50,120 nucleotides of DNA. Source: JAABSQ01 sp964573705. Its GTDB lineage: Bacteria > Desulfobacterota > Desulfobacteria > Desulfobacterales > Desulfococcaceae. Position numbers and translations under genes: made by a program. Positions 8,872 through 17,306 of this stretch are shown here, one piece after another. Below the pieces are notes generated by a model, which saw only the letters and a program-made list of their open reading frames with translations, did no database searches and had not been told where the DNA came from. Position 1 is the first letter of the stretch, and each line of letters starts with the position of its first letter. The stretch is from assembly GCA_964573705.1 (NCBI GenBank), contig CAZNLT010000016.1:1-50120 (forward strand). Reading direction: 5' to 3'.

Positions 8872-9811
8872 ACATCGATTTCTTCTTATCTGAAGCCTCA
8901 GATTCGGAGGATTCTTCCGATTGGCCGTTTTTGGGCGCCTCATTCGGTGAAGGAGACTCCTCTTCCACCTCGGCAAGGCGTCCTCCGGCCATAAATTGGA
9001 ACTTGGGTCCTTGGGGGCTCAGGTAAATTCGATCCCCGCCCGATAACAGCACATGAAGGTTTATGGGTTGGCGGTTGACCATAATCATCGACTTTCCGGT
9101 CAGATCCTTTATGCCGTAACTGTCGCCGCTGAAAAAGATTTGAGCATGTCGATCCAGAATGGCTGGGTGCTCGAGGGTGAAATCACAATCCGGTTTTCTG
9201 CCGATGGTGATGGGAAGTTCTTTATAGGCCCGAAGGGTGGGTCCATATTGAATGGCCAGCGGCACTTTGACCCGCTCGATATGAATATCGGCCCGGGAGG
9301 GTGTTTCCTGAACAGAATCCTTCTCGAGTTTTAGCTCTTCTGTCTTTACTCGTTCGGGAGTGGATTCCACCGTTCTTTTTCTTGGAGGCGGAGTTGGTTC
9401 AGGCTTTACTTGTTCTTGTTGATTCGGAGTCGGCGGGGTCGCCTTAGGCCGCGGCGCCGGTCTGGGAGGGGGCGTGGTCTCTGCCTGTCCCATTTCGGTG
9501 ACAAAACTGACCTTAGGGCCGCCTTCCTCGGCAAAGGTCAACACATCTCCGGATTTAAGATATGTTTCCTTGACCGCTTTTCCATTCACAAAGGTGCCGT
9601 TGGTGCTTTCATCGATCAGCTTGTGTCGATTCCCTTCGCGAACGATTCGCGCATGATTCCTTGAAATGATCGCCAAATCTTTGGGAAATTGAAGATGGCA
9701 GGAGGGATGGCGGCCGATGGCGATTTCAGGATCCGAGAATTCCTGGATTTCCCCTCTGAGCGGACCCTGAATATGAATCAGCTGAACAACGATGTTGGGG
9801 GCTTGGGGCAT
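8849..9811 (-). CDS. Cytoplasmic protein with two FHA domains
   Basis: A 320-residue soluble protein without signal peptide or membrane helix. The first FHA domain (about 8-105) has the full phosphothreonine pocket: G33-R34, S50-R51-x-H53 and N71-G72. A proline/basic/acidic linker (about 110-180) follows. The second FHA-like domain (about 184-275) keeps G204-R205 and H222 but has leucine and aspartate where the pocket Ser-Arg should be, and it lacks the Asn-Gly. It may therefore not bind phosphothreonine. The acidic then basic tail ends in KKKSMFNKLF. Position between the kinase cluster and the PP2C gene suggests it reads the kinase's phosphorylation state. A promoter candidate lies about 85-115 bases upstream of the start. 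Confidence 0.9.
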   Translation of the reverse strand: MPQAPNIVVQLIHIQGPLRGEIQEFSDPEIAIGRHPSCHLQFPKDLAIISRNHARIVREGNRHKLIDESTNGTFVNGKAVKETYLKSGDVLTFAEEGGPKVSFVTEMGQAETTPPPRPAPRPKATPPTPNQQEQVKPEPTPPPRKRTVESTPERVKTEELKLEKDSVQETPSRADIHIERVKVPLAIQYGPTLRAYKELPITIGRKPDCDFTLEHPAILDRHAQIFFSGDSYGIKDLTGKSMIMVNRQPINLHVLLSGGDRIYLSPQGPKFQFMAGGRLAEVEEESPSPNEAPKNGQSEESSESEASDKKKSMFNKLFQR

Positions 9812-9894
9812 ATTTAAAATAACCTGTGTGAGCGTGTGACAAAGGTGAATGGATCGGCCGATTTCCAGACCGGAGGTGGATTACCAATTTATTG

Positions 9895-9925
9895 ATTATA
9901 AATTAATACTCACCCATATTGTCAA
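9895..9925 (-). promoter_or_regulatory. Sigma-70-like promoter candidate for the FHA gene
   Basis: On the minus strand TTGACA (9920-9925) and TATAAT (9895-9900) both match the consensus fully, separated by 19 bases, a little longer than ideal; an overlapping TTTATA gives 17. The region is AT-rich and would leave a leader of about 75 bases before the FHA start at 9811. Confidence 0.45.
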
Positions 9926-10064
9926 GAAAATAATGGTTTTCTATTTCGGGAGGTTCAGGGTAAAATTTGATTGATCTTCACCTTCTTTTCCGTTAGGTTA
10001 CGATTAGATTTCATTGCCGGAGCGATTAAAATATTCTTCATTTACCGAAAGATTGTTAACTAAG

Positions 10065-10799
10065 ATGGCAAAAATCGCATTATCAGGTCGGACGGATGTC
10101 GGGCTCAAGCGTACAAACAATGAAGACACCTTTGTGGTCAGGCCTGAACTTGATTTCTGCCTGGTGGCTGATGGAATGGGCGGGGCCGCGGCCGGTGAAC
10201 TGGCCAGCCGCTTTTTTGCCGAAGCTGCGCTGGAGGTTTTTTCAGGACCGGATGCCGCTCCCGACCAGGATTTGACAAGCCGGGTTCAGAAAGCCTTCAG
10301 CTTGGCCAATAAACGGATTCTGGAGCATGTCAAGGAGAAGCCGAAACATGAGGGCATGGGATGCACGGCCGAGCTGATGGCTTTTTTCGACGGTGGATTT
10401 GTGTTGGGCCATATGGGAGACAGCCGAACCTATCGATTTCGAAACGGCGAACTAAAACAGCTGACTCATGATCACTCGCTGGTCCAGAACATGGTGGACC
10501 AGGGTTTGATCTCCTCGGACGAGGCTCGGACCCATTCCCACCGGAATGTGATTCTACGGGCCGTGGGGATCGAAAAAAACCTTTCCCTGGACCTGATTAA
10601 GGGGAAAACCCAACCGGGTGACCTTTATCTGCTCTGCTCGGACGGTTTGACCGACATGGTGGAGGATATTCTTATTCGAGAAGTACTCACATCGGATATT
10701 TCGTTGCCCCAGAAAGTGGAAGGCTTCATCGAACTGGCAAAATTAGCGGGTGGGGCAGACAATGTGACCGTCGTGCTGTCCCATGTGCTGGGTGCGTAA
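10065..10799 (+). CDS. PP2C-family Ser/Thr protein phosphatase
   Basis: A 244-residue stand-alone phosphatase of the Stp/PrpC type. ATG 10065 begins the usual PP2C N-terminus; the TTG 51 bases earlier would add a non-homologous leader. Metal-binding and catalytic motifs are all present: NNED (E20-D21), VADGMGG with D36-G37, GHMGDSR near 115-121, LLCSDG with D193, and GGADNVT with D232. There is no membrane helix, so it acts in the cytoplasm. It is the expected reverse partner of the kinase at 641-1813 and is likely to act on the same substrates. Its last 175 bases lie opposite the 3' end of the LysM lipoprotein gene. Confidence 0.93.
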   Translation: MAKIALSGRTDVGLKRTNNEDTFVVRPELDFCLVADGMGGAAAGELASRFFAEAALEVFSGPDAAPDQDLTSRVQKAFSLANKRILEHVKEKPKHEGMGCTAELMAFFDGGFVLGHMGDSRTYRFRNGELKQLTHDHSLVQNMVDQGLISSDEARTHSHRNVILRAVGIEKNLSLDLIKGKTQPGDLYLLCSDGLTDMVEDILIREVLTSDISLPQKVEGFIELAKLAGGADNVTVVLSHVLGA

Positions 10800-11968
10800 T
10801 CTCCGTAAGTGCCTGCCCCGCCGTTTTTCTTGTTCAAATCTCTCAATTTCCGCAGTAGATTCGACGCCTCTTCGATATTCTCTTTTACTTTTTTGTAATC
10901 TGGATCAACGAACAGAACCCGCTCCCATTCGCGAATGGCGTCATCCACGCCTTCGCTCTCTTTCCGGGTGTAGAGTTCGATGCCCTTGTTGTAATGCTTT
11001 TGTTTGAAAAGGTTTTCATATTCCGTGCAGGGTAGGCAATCTTTTCGGTATTTTCTGGAATTTTTCAATGCGCTCTGGGCCGCGAGATAGTCGAGTTTGT
11101 CTCGGGAGACTTGAAAATTCCGGTAATATTCCTGGGCCTGTTCAAAATAGCTTTTATACAGATATTCGGTGATTCGCTCGTTTCCCGGGTCCAGGGCCAG
11201 GGCTTTTTTGAGAACCGAAACGGCCTCCGAGTACTTGCGTCCGTTGAAAAGACGAATCCCCTCGATCAAGAATGCGTTTCCTTTCTCGGAAATAATCTTT
11301 GCATAATCCATGCATTCGCGGCAATCGGTCCGATATTGCATTACCTTTTGAAATCCCGCCCGGGCTGCTGAAAAGTCTTCCTGCTCAAATCGCTCCACCG
11401 CGTGTTGAAAGCAGGCGGTATACAAATATTTTCGGATATCCGCATTGGAAGGGTCGTCTTCAGCGGCTTTCTCCAGTTTCGGAATGGCCTCGGAATATCG
11501 GCCGGCATTCATCAGGGCCAGGGCTTGATTCAGGTTTTCTTCAGCCGAGGGTGGTTCGGCGGAAGGCGCTGTTTCCATGCTTTCCGATGTTTGAGGCGCC
11601 GCAGAGGATTTTTCCGGTGAAATCAACGGGCTCGGGTCGAGCTTAGCCAAATCCGGCTTAATTTTGCCTTCGGTTTTGATATAAGGGATCTTGATCACGT
11701 CGCCGACCCGCAGGTTGCGGACATCGGGGATATCATTAAACTTGCGAATAAAACCGACCACATCGAACTTTTTGTAGGTTCCGTAATAGTGAACCGCAAT
11801 CTGAGAAAGGGTTTCCCCGGGGCCGACGGTATGGTTCAAATATTTGACGCGTTTTGCCGGGGGGGCGGGCGGCGACTTTTCAGGATTTTCCACATAGAAA
11901 ACCTGTGCGCATCCCGAACACCAGAGCCCGAGCAGAATAAGAAGAATGAATCGGTTCAGGGATTTCAT
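10625..11968 (-). CDS. LysM and TPR lipoprotein
   Basis: A 447-residue lipoprotein. ATG 11968 is chosen because a lipoprotein signal starts there (lipid C20 in WCSGC); the frame runs 30 codons further upstream without a good signal. A LysM domain (about 43-97), which binds peptidoglycan, is followed by a proline/serine linker and TPR helices (about 148-385). Paired cysteines in DCRECMDYA and DCLPCTEYE recur in the TPR part. The last 58 residues lie antisense to the phosphatase gene and are Ser/Thr-rich, unlike the rest, so the original stop may have been lost or the sequence may carry an error. It likely tethers other proteins to the cell wall. Confidence 0.82.
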   Translation of the reverse strand: MKSLNRFILLILLGLWCSGCAQVFYVENPEKSPPAPPAKRVKYLNHTVGPGETLSQIAVHYYGTYKKFDVVGFIRKFNDIPDVRNLRVGDVIKIPYIKTEGKIKPDLAKLDPSPLISPEKSSAAPQTSESMETAPSAEPPSAEENLNQALALMNAGRYSEAIPKLEKAAEDDPSNADIRKYLYTACFQHAVERFEQEDFSAARAGFQKVMQYRTDCRECMDYAKIISEKGNAFLIEGIRLFNGRKYSEAVSVLKKALALDPGNERITEYLYKSYFEQAQEYYRNFQVSRDKLDYLAAQSALKNSRKYRKDCLPCTEYENLFKQKHYNKGIELYTRKESEGVDDAIREWERVLFVDPDYKKVKENIEEASNLLRKLRDLNKKNGGAGTYGDYAPSTWDSTTVTLSAPPANFASSMKPSTFWGNEISDVSTSRIRISSTMSVKPSEQSR

Positions 11969-12055
11969 AACCTTCCATGTTCGGATGTGAGGTTCGATTC
12001 CATTCGGCGGAATTTTTCCATAAGTGTCAGCTCCGTGCCTGCCCGGCACGTCCAT

Positions 12056-12083
12056 CAATTGAATTCAGGCAATTGAATTCAGG
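12056..12083. repeat. Perfect tandem 14-bp repeat (two copies)
   Basis: The 14 bases CAATTGAATTCAGG occur twice without a gap (12056-12069 and 12070-12083). They lie about 90-115 bases upstream of the LysM lipoprotein start and next to an inverted repeat. Confidence 0.9.
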
Positions 12084-12088
12084 TCCAT

Positions 12089-12107
12089 TTTGGTGAAATT
12101 CACCAAA
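12089..12107. promoter_or_regulatory. 19-bp inverted repeat, operator-like
   Basis: Arms TTTGGTGAA and TTCACCAAA are perfect and separated by one base. A near-perfect palindrome with so short a spacer in a noncoding region is typical of a dimeric repressor site. It lies about 120-140 bases upstream of the LysM lipoprotein gene. The binding protein is unknown. Confidence 0.5.
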
Positions 12108-12293
12108 TAAAGCAATAATATCAACGGAGCAATGGTACCGTAGAGATATCCTACTTTTACATGTGCCCATCGCGCATTTCGGAATCACGGGGAAAAAAGC
12201 CTGCCCCGGATGCCGAAATAGGGTGTAAAATCAAAGAATTAATATGAAATAATACCATGCATGGACGGACGAATCAACGAATTTTCAGGGATT

Positions 12294-14105
12294 TTAAGAG
12301 TCCTCGGAGGATTCATCCATCGGAGCCGGTCCATCGGCCGAGCCATCGGCGGAATCGGAGTTCGTTTGAACACCGGATCGGTTCAATTGAAGGGCCTTGG
12401 TTAAACCGGAGATATCGCCGCCGTCCAGCCCGACTTCTTTCAGCAGCGTGTCCACCAAAGGCGCTTGGCTGCGAAAGCGCAGTGCGCTGTTGACCACCTG
12501 ATCCGCCAGGTTTCCGTTTCCACAGCCGCGGTTTCCGTTGCCGGTCCCATTGTTTCCGGCTGACCCGAGCCCTTCGGCATGGATGATCTTGATGCTGTCG
12601 ATGGCGCCCATCGGTTTGACGCTTTCCCGTATGATGTTTTCCAGATTGTTGATGACGGCCATTTTGATTTGCATGGAGACGATTTCCGGGGCAAGGATGT
12701 TGTCGGCTTCATGGAGGGCGCGCTTCCCTTCGGCTTCGGCCGCATACCGCTCCCGGGCCGCCTCGGCTTTCATCTTTTCGGCATCCGAGGCGGCCCGGGC
12801 CGCGATTTTCACCTTTTCCGCCTCTCCGGCGGCGGAGATCCGCAATGCTTCGGATCGATCCGAAGCCGCCTTTTTATCGGCTTCGGCGGCCACGGTGATG
12901 CTGATGGCATCCCGTTCCGCCTGTTTGCGGGCTTCCACTAATTCGATGGCCTTTTCCCGTTCGGCGATTTCGGTTCTTCGGGCGGTTTCCACCTGTTCTT
13001 CGGCCCGAGCCGCCAGGGCACGTGCTTTATCCGCTTCTGCCTGGGCATTGGAATTTTCTTTGGATTTTTCAGCAATGGCGATGGACCGATCCTGGTCCGC
13101 CAGAGTGACGCTCTTCTGCCGTTCGATCTCGACGGTCTCGATGGATTTGGTTCTTGCGATATCCCGTTCCTTGAGAAGGCGTTCTTTTTCGATCCGGGAT
13201 TCATCCACCCCTTGTTCGGCTTTCAACTGGGCCTGGTCGATGAGCTGTTTGGCGCCAATCTGGGTTTCCCGGGACTGGCGTTCTTTTTCCGCCTGTTCCA
13301 TGGCGATGTTGGACTGCTGCTCGGCCCGGCGAACCTCGATCTCCCGCTCCTGGTCCAGTCGGGCGTATTGTTCCTGTTTCGAGATTTCCAGTTGTTTTCG
13401 TTCTGCTTCGAGATTTTTCTCTTGAATTTCTACCTCGGTATCCCGCTCAATATCGTTTCGGAGTTTCCGGCGGGCCTCGATCTCTTCGGTGAGTTTGGTC
13501 AGGCCCCGGGCATCAAAGATGTTCTGGGGGTTGAAATACTTCTGGTCGGTCTGGTCCAGAGAGGTGAGCGATACCGACTCCAGTTCCAGGCCATTCTTGA
13601 GCAGGTCTTCACTGACGGCGGTCTGGACCTTTTGAACAAAATTGACCCGCTGCTCATGAAGCTCTTCCATCGCCATTTCAGCGGCCACCGCCCGAAGGGC
13701 GTCTACGAATTTGCCCTCGACCAGTTCCTTGAGCGACTGCGGGTCCATGGTGCGGCGGCCCAGGGTTTGGGCCGCATTGGCGATCGATTCTTCGGTGGGT
13801 TTGACCCGTACATAGAACTCGGCCTGCACATCCACCCGCATTCGGTCCCGGGCGATCAGGGCCTGCTCATTTTTGCGCTGCACCTCCAGCCTCAGGGTGT
13901 TCATGTTGACCGGGATGTATTCGTTCAATACCGGAAAGACCATGGCGCCTCCGTTCATGATCACCTTCTGTCCCCGCCATCCGGTTCGGACGAAAGAGAT
14001 CTCCTTGGAGGCCCGGACGTAGAGCTTGGCCAACACCATTCCGATGATGATCAATGCAAACAGGGCCAGACCGACATAAACCAGAATCGTCATGATCGAC
14101 GGCAT
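12294..14105 (-). CDS. Flotillin-like SPFH/band 7 protein (YqiK type)
   Basis: A 603-residue inner-membrane scaffold protein. ATG 14105 has AGGAG 7 bases upstream; a TTG two codons earlier is less likely. An N-terminal membrane helix (about 6-28) is followed by an SPFH domain (about 35-200). A long E/A/R-rich coiled coil (about 215-440) leads to the flotillin C-terminal region with the ILAPEIV segment. The tail holds an Asn/Gly-rich spacer (NNGTGNGNRG) and an acidic end. Flotillins oligomerise and organise membrane microdomains. It follows a YqiJ-type gene by 38 bases, the same pairing as yqiJ-yqiK in E. coli, and ends a six-gene operon that begins with PrkA. Confidence 0.92.
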   Translation of the reverse strand: MPSIMTILVYVGLALFALIIIGMVLAKLYVRASKEISFVRTGWRGQKVIMNGGAMVFPVLNEYIPVNMNTLRLEVQRKNEQALIARDRMRVDVQAEFYVRVKPTEESIANAAQTLGRRTMDPQSLKELVEGKFVDALRAVAAEMAMEELHEQRVNFVQKVQTAVSEDLLKNGLELESVSLTSLDQTDQKYFNPQNIFDARGLTKLTEEIEARRKLRNDIERDTEVEIQEKNLEAERKQLEISKQEQYARLDQEREIEVRRAEQQSNIAMEQAEKERQSRETQIGAKQLIDQAQLKAEQGVDESRIEKERLLKERDIARTKSIETVEIERQKSVTLADQDRSIAIAEKSKENSNAQAEADKARALAARAEEQVETARRTEIAEREKAIELVEARKQAERDAISITVAAEADKKAASDRSEALRISAAGEAEKVKIAARAASDAEKMKAEAARERYAAEAEGKRALHEADNILAPEIVSMQIKMAVINNLENIIRESVKPMGAIDSIKIIHAEGLGSAGNNGTGNGNRGCGNGNLADQVVNSALRFRSQAPLVDTLLKEVGLDGGDISGLTKALQLNRSGVQTNSDSADGSADGPAPMDESSEDS

Positions 14106-14143
14106 GTTCAATCTCCTTTAGATTGGAATTAAAAAGATAAGAG

Positions 14144-14833
14144 TCACCCACCGGTATCGGAAGATTGCGGCAATGGACCGCCCGGGTTGGGCATGGCGTA
14201 AAATACCGCCCCGGCGTTCATCACCAGCAGCACTTCATCACCGGTCTCAAAGACGTGGTGCGGGTCGTCCGGTTCCACCATCAGGTAATGGGTATTGCCG
14301 AAGGCATCCCGGACTTTGGCTTGGGCCGGATGCCCCTTTCGGGCGGTCCCCAGGGTGATGACCGCCACCCGTCCGGCAAAGCTGTTTTCGGATACCGCCT
14401 CGGTTTCATCTCCGGGCAGCAGTCGAGCCGCGGCTTTTCCGCTCCAGCGGACGAACACCAGGGCGCCGAACAGGGCCGGCAGGGAAGCGACGCCTCCCGG
14501 AAGCAGGTTTCCGAAGGTGTTGAGGCTGAAAGATTGGATCATCAATCCGATGGACCCGAAACCCAGCAGAAACAGGATGAACAGCACCAGGGTCGGCACC
14601 CGGCCGAAATGGAGCCACCCCATCCACCGAGACAAGGCCCCGGCCGAACCCATTTCATCCAGGTCGAGACCGGAGGCACCGTCCATATCCAGGTCGGGGA
14701 GAATCGAGTCGAGCAGACCCGATGCGGCCAAACCCGAGAGGGTGGTGATCACTTCCATCAGGCCGATGGCGATCATGAGTCCGAGGGTGATGGAAAAAGG
14801 ATAGTTTTGCGGGGCCAGAAGGAATTGGGTCAT
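14144..14833 (-). CDS. YqiJ-type membrane protein with OB-fold (NfeD-like) domain
   Basis: A 229-residue protein with about three membrane helices (about 15-33, 79-99 and 113-130). A C-terminal soluble OB-like domain (about 145-215) follows, the arrangement of YqiJ/NfeD-related partners of flotillins. An Asp/Gly-rich loop (about 45-65) lies between the first two helices. The start ATG has AAAGGGGAAA upstream. The gene stands directly before the flotillin gene and 91 bases after the second PrkA-like gene. The likely role is to cooperate with the flotillin in membrane microdomains. That the pair serves the PrkA module is inference from the operon. Confidence 0.85.
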   Translation of the reverse strand: MTQFLLAPQNYPFSITLGLMIAIGLMEVITTLSGLAASGLLDSILPDLDMDGASGLDLDEMGSAGALSRWMGWLHFGRVPTLVLFILFLLGFGSIGLMIQSFSLNTFGNLLPGGVASLPALFGALVFVRWSGKAAARLLPGDETEAVSENSFAGRVAVITLGTARKGHPAQAKVRDAFGNTHYLMVEPDDPHHVFETGDEVLLVMNAGAVFYAMPNPGGPLPQSSDTGG

Positions 14834-14924
14834 CCGTTTCCCCTTTCAGGTTTATCCTTCGGGGTGCTTGGTGGAGGAAGAGATCCGCCGGCATTCCTAT
14901 TCTGCCGGCGGACTGAAATATCGA

Positions 14925-17288
14925 TCAATAAAAAGCCTTGGGCAGCGGTTTGCGACGGGGGCGGTCGAATTTTTTGGTCAGATCATTGTCGATGACGTAC
15001 ATACAGACCTCTTTGGCCCCCTGTTCGGTATACCCGCGTTTATTGCAGAGATTGTTGATCAGAAAGGTAACGTCTTCACGGATGCGCCGGTCAAAGGTCT
15101 TGAAATCGGAGGTGCCGAAATCCTTGACGGCCTGGCGGAAGTTGGCATTCTCCAGAAAAGGTTCCAGAACCTTTTCTTTCAGGTTGTACACGTACCGTTC
15201 ATGGAGATGGGTAAACAGTTCGGTTTCGGTAAGGGGCAGATCTTCCAGAAGCACTTCCTGAGTCAGGGTTCGGGTATATTCTTCCTGGGTATCCTGCCGG
15301 AAATCGAGGCGCCGTTCGGTTCCGGCGGTGGCCCCCAGCAGACGACTTTCGATTCCCCACAGAAAATCCTCTGTGACCTCGATGCGCTCCCCGGTGTAGC
15401 GGCAGGTTTCACTGGAACCGATATCGAAATTGATGGCGAACAGGTAGTTCTGAATATCCCGGGAGATTTGCTGTTCGTTATAGTTGTACAGCGACTCTTT
15501 TACCTCTTGAAGGATGGTGTAGTCGTACATGCGAAGCAGAGATTCCAGAAATCCCTCGGGAATGAATTCATTCAAATCCGGGCGGATTTTGGTGAAGAAA
15601 TTGCAGACGGTGGACATGTTGATGAGTTTATCTTCCCGGGCGTAGGTGGAGTAGAAATCATTGAAGATCTTGATGGAATCCCGTCCTGAAAACCCCTTTT
15701 TGCCCTCGGTTTCGGCTTCTCCGAGGACTTTCCGGCGCACCTTGGCCGTAAAATTTTTACGATCCTCATCCGACAGCCAGTTGGGGATGTGCCCGGTATA
15801 GATCTCCATTTTCAGAAGCTGAAGGTTTTCATCGCAGTAAAGACGATATTTGTGGGGATCGCCGATCCATTCCAGAAGACCGTCGGAGCGTTTATTGAGC
15901 CGTGAAGAGAGGATCACCCGAGCGAAATTGTGGAGCACCCTCGGCAGAAAACTGCTGTCGATATGCTTTCCGAAAATATTTCGATAAATCTCCACCTCTG
16001 TGTTGAGATCCAGCACATACAGGATCTGGATGTATTCGATCCGGTCGGAAAAGGATTGCAGCCCGTGGATGTTCTTTTTGTCTTCGGGGTTCATCAGGGC
16101 GAAAAAGAGGGAATTGACATTCTCCTCGATATCCTCCACCTTGTGGACCCCTTCGCTGATGATGTTGTGCAGCTCGATCAGGCGGTCCACATTGTGGGAT
16201 TTGATATCCATCAGGGCGTAAATGCCGTTGTTGGTTTTGGCATAGCGGGAAAACAGATACTTGACCTGATTGCTGTCCTGAAGCAGTTCATTGATGCGCC
16301 GCTGGAGCATGGGATTGGTCAACACCGTCTCCCGCATCGGTTTGTCCCCCGGGTTGAAAACGCTGATGCCTTCGCCCAGACGCCGGTTGAATTGATAGGG
16401 CCGGACGTAGACCATCTTGAAGACCTCCTGAGGGCTGTCGAGATTGTTCAATAACGCCTGATAGAGGGAACTGCAGATGGTGCAGGGCTTGTCTCGAAAA
16501 ACCCATTCATAGGCCTTGTCGGTAAAAAGCTTCCATTTGAACTCGTCGTTTTCGAACATGTCATCCAGCAGCTGCCGCCGGTACCGCTTGGGAATGATCA
16601 GCAGCGGATACTCATGGCTGGGGCAGGGAACATCCACGTAATCCTCTCCGATGTACGGAGACAACTGCTCTTCGAGAAGATAGTCTTTTTCTTTATCGGG
16701 GTGCTCTTCTTTCAGAAATGTCCCGCTGTTTTCGGAACCGGGACTGGTCAGGAGGTGCGACAATTTTTCGAAAATCGGGTTTGTATCCGAGTTCATGAAG
16801 TTTCCCAGCCGGCTGCGCTTGAGCCGCCACACGGTTTCAAACCGCATCCCTTCCTCGATGCCGGCATAGCTTTCGAATTTTTTCAGGAGATTATTCAAAA
16901 AGGTACTTTTCCCGGAGCCCGGGGGGCCGTCGAAAATATAGATTTTGTTCTGCTGGGCCCCGCGCTTGAGGGATTCGGTATGATTGATCAGGCGGTTGGC
17001 AAAGAGCCGGTCGGCGAAAAAGGGATGGTCAGAATCTTCCACAAACAGCCGGCTGCAGTCGTAATGCACGAATTGGACCGATTCAGGGTCATCCGGGTAT
17101 TCGTCGCCCCCCTCATCCACATAATATCGGACCATATCATGAAACATTTGAAAAATGTTTCGGATATATAGATGCGGTTTTTCTGTGATGATCTTGAGGA
17201 AGTCCTCAAACGGGATGAGCTGATTCTGGCTTCGATCACTCATGGACCGGTTGAGGTTGTCCATCGCTTTGATGATATTATTTGCCAT
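14925..17288 (-). CDS. Second PrkA-like AAA ATPase / serine protein kinase
   Basis: A 787-residue paralogue of the PrkA at the head of this operon, about 100 residues longer. It has a Walker A motif GPPGSGKST (about 121-129), the PrkA-type AAA region, and a C-terminal part matching the other paralogue in layout. Examples are the segments around DIQNYLFAINFD, the insert preceding the helix WGIESRLLG, and a final Lys-Arg-Gly-Tyr zone (NKRGYTEQGA against NKLGYCKTCA). Family members are reported as serine kinases or AAA proteases; the activity of this branch is not known to me. It begins 18 bases after the SpoVR gene stop. The ATG at 17288 has no strong ribosome site, so the exact start is less sure. 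Confidence 0.82.
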   Translation of the reverse strand: MANNIIKAMDNLNRSMSDRSQNQLIPFEDFLKIITEKPHLYIRNIFQMFHDMVRYYVDEGGDEYPDDPESVQFVHYDCSRLFVEDSDHPFFADRLFANRLINHTESLKRGAQQNKIYIFDGPPGSGKSTFLNNLLKKFESYAGIEEGMRFETVWRLKRSRLGNFMNSDTNPIFEKLSHLLTSPGSENSGTFLKEEHPDKEKDYLLEEQLSPYIGEDYVDVPCPSHEYPLLIIPKRYRRQLLDDMFENDEFKWKLFTDKAYEWVFRDKPCTICSSLYQALLNNLDSPQEVFKMVYVRPYQFNRRLGEGISVFNPGDKPMRETVLTNPMLQRRINELLQDSNQVKYLFSRYAKTNNGIYALMDIKSHNVDRLIELHNIISEGVHKVEDIEENVNSLFFALMNPEDKKNIHGLQSFSDRIEYIQILYVLDLNTEVEIYRNIFGKHIDSSFLPRVLHNFARVILSSRLNKRSDGLLEWIGDPHKYRLYCDENLQLLKMEIYTGHIPNWLSDEDRKNFTAKVRRKVLGEAETEGKKGFSGRDSIKIFNDFYSTYAREDKLINMSTVCNFFTKIRPDLNEFIPEGFLESLLRMYDYTILQEVKESLYNYNEQQISRDIQNYLFAINFDIGSSETCRYTGERIEVTEDFLWGIESRLLGATAGTERRLDFRQDTQEEYTRTLTQEVLLEDLPLTETELFTHLHERYVYNLKEKVLEPFLENANFRQAVKDFGTSDFKTFDRRIREDVTFLINNLCNKRGYTEQGAKEVCMYVIDNDLTKKFDRPRRKPLPKAFY

Positions 17289-17306
17289 ATCTAAACTGTC
17301 GGATTC

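Larger units (their letters stand above)
11969..12293 (-). other. Intergenic region between flotillin and LysM genes
   Basis: No credible gene is seen in these 325 bases. They hold a 17-base hairpin sequence (CGTGCC and GGCACG arms at 12034-12050), a tandem 14-bp repeat and a 19-bp inverted repeat (both listed separately). The promoter of the LysM lipoprotein gene should be here, but I find no convincing -35/-10 pair. Confidence 0.6.

Noticed and set aside
12056..12083. Tandem repeats as a possible CRISPR or integration site
   Set aside because: Only two copies with no spacers and no cas or integrase gene nearby.
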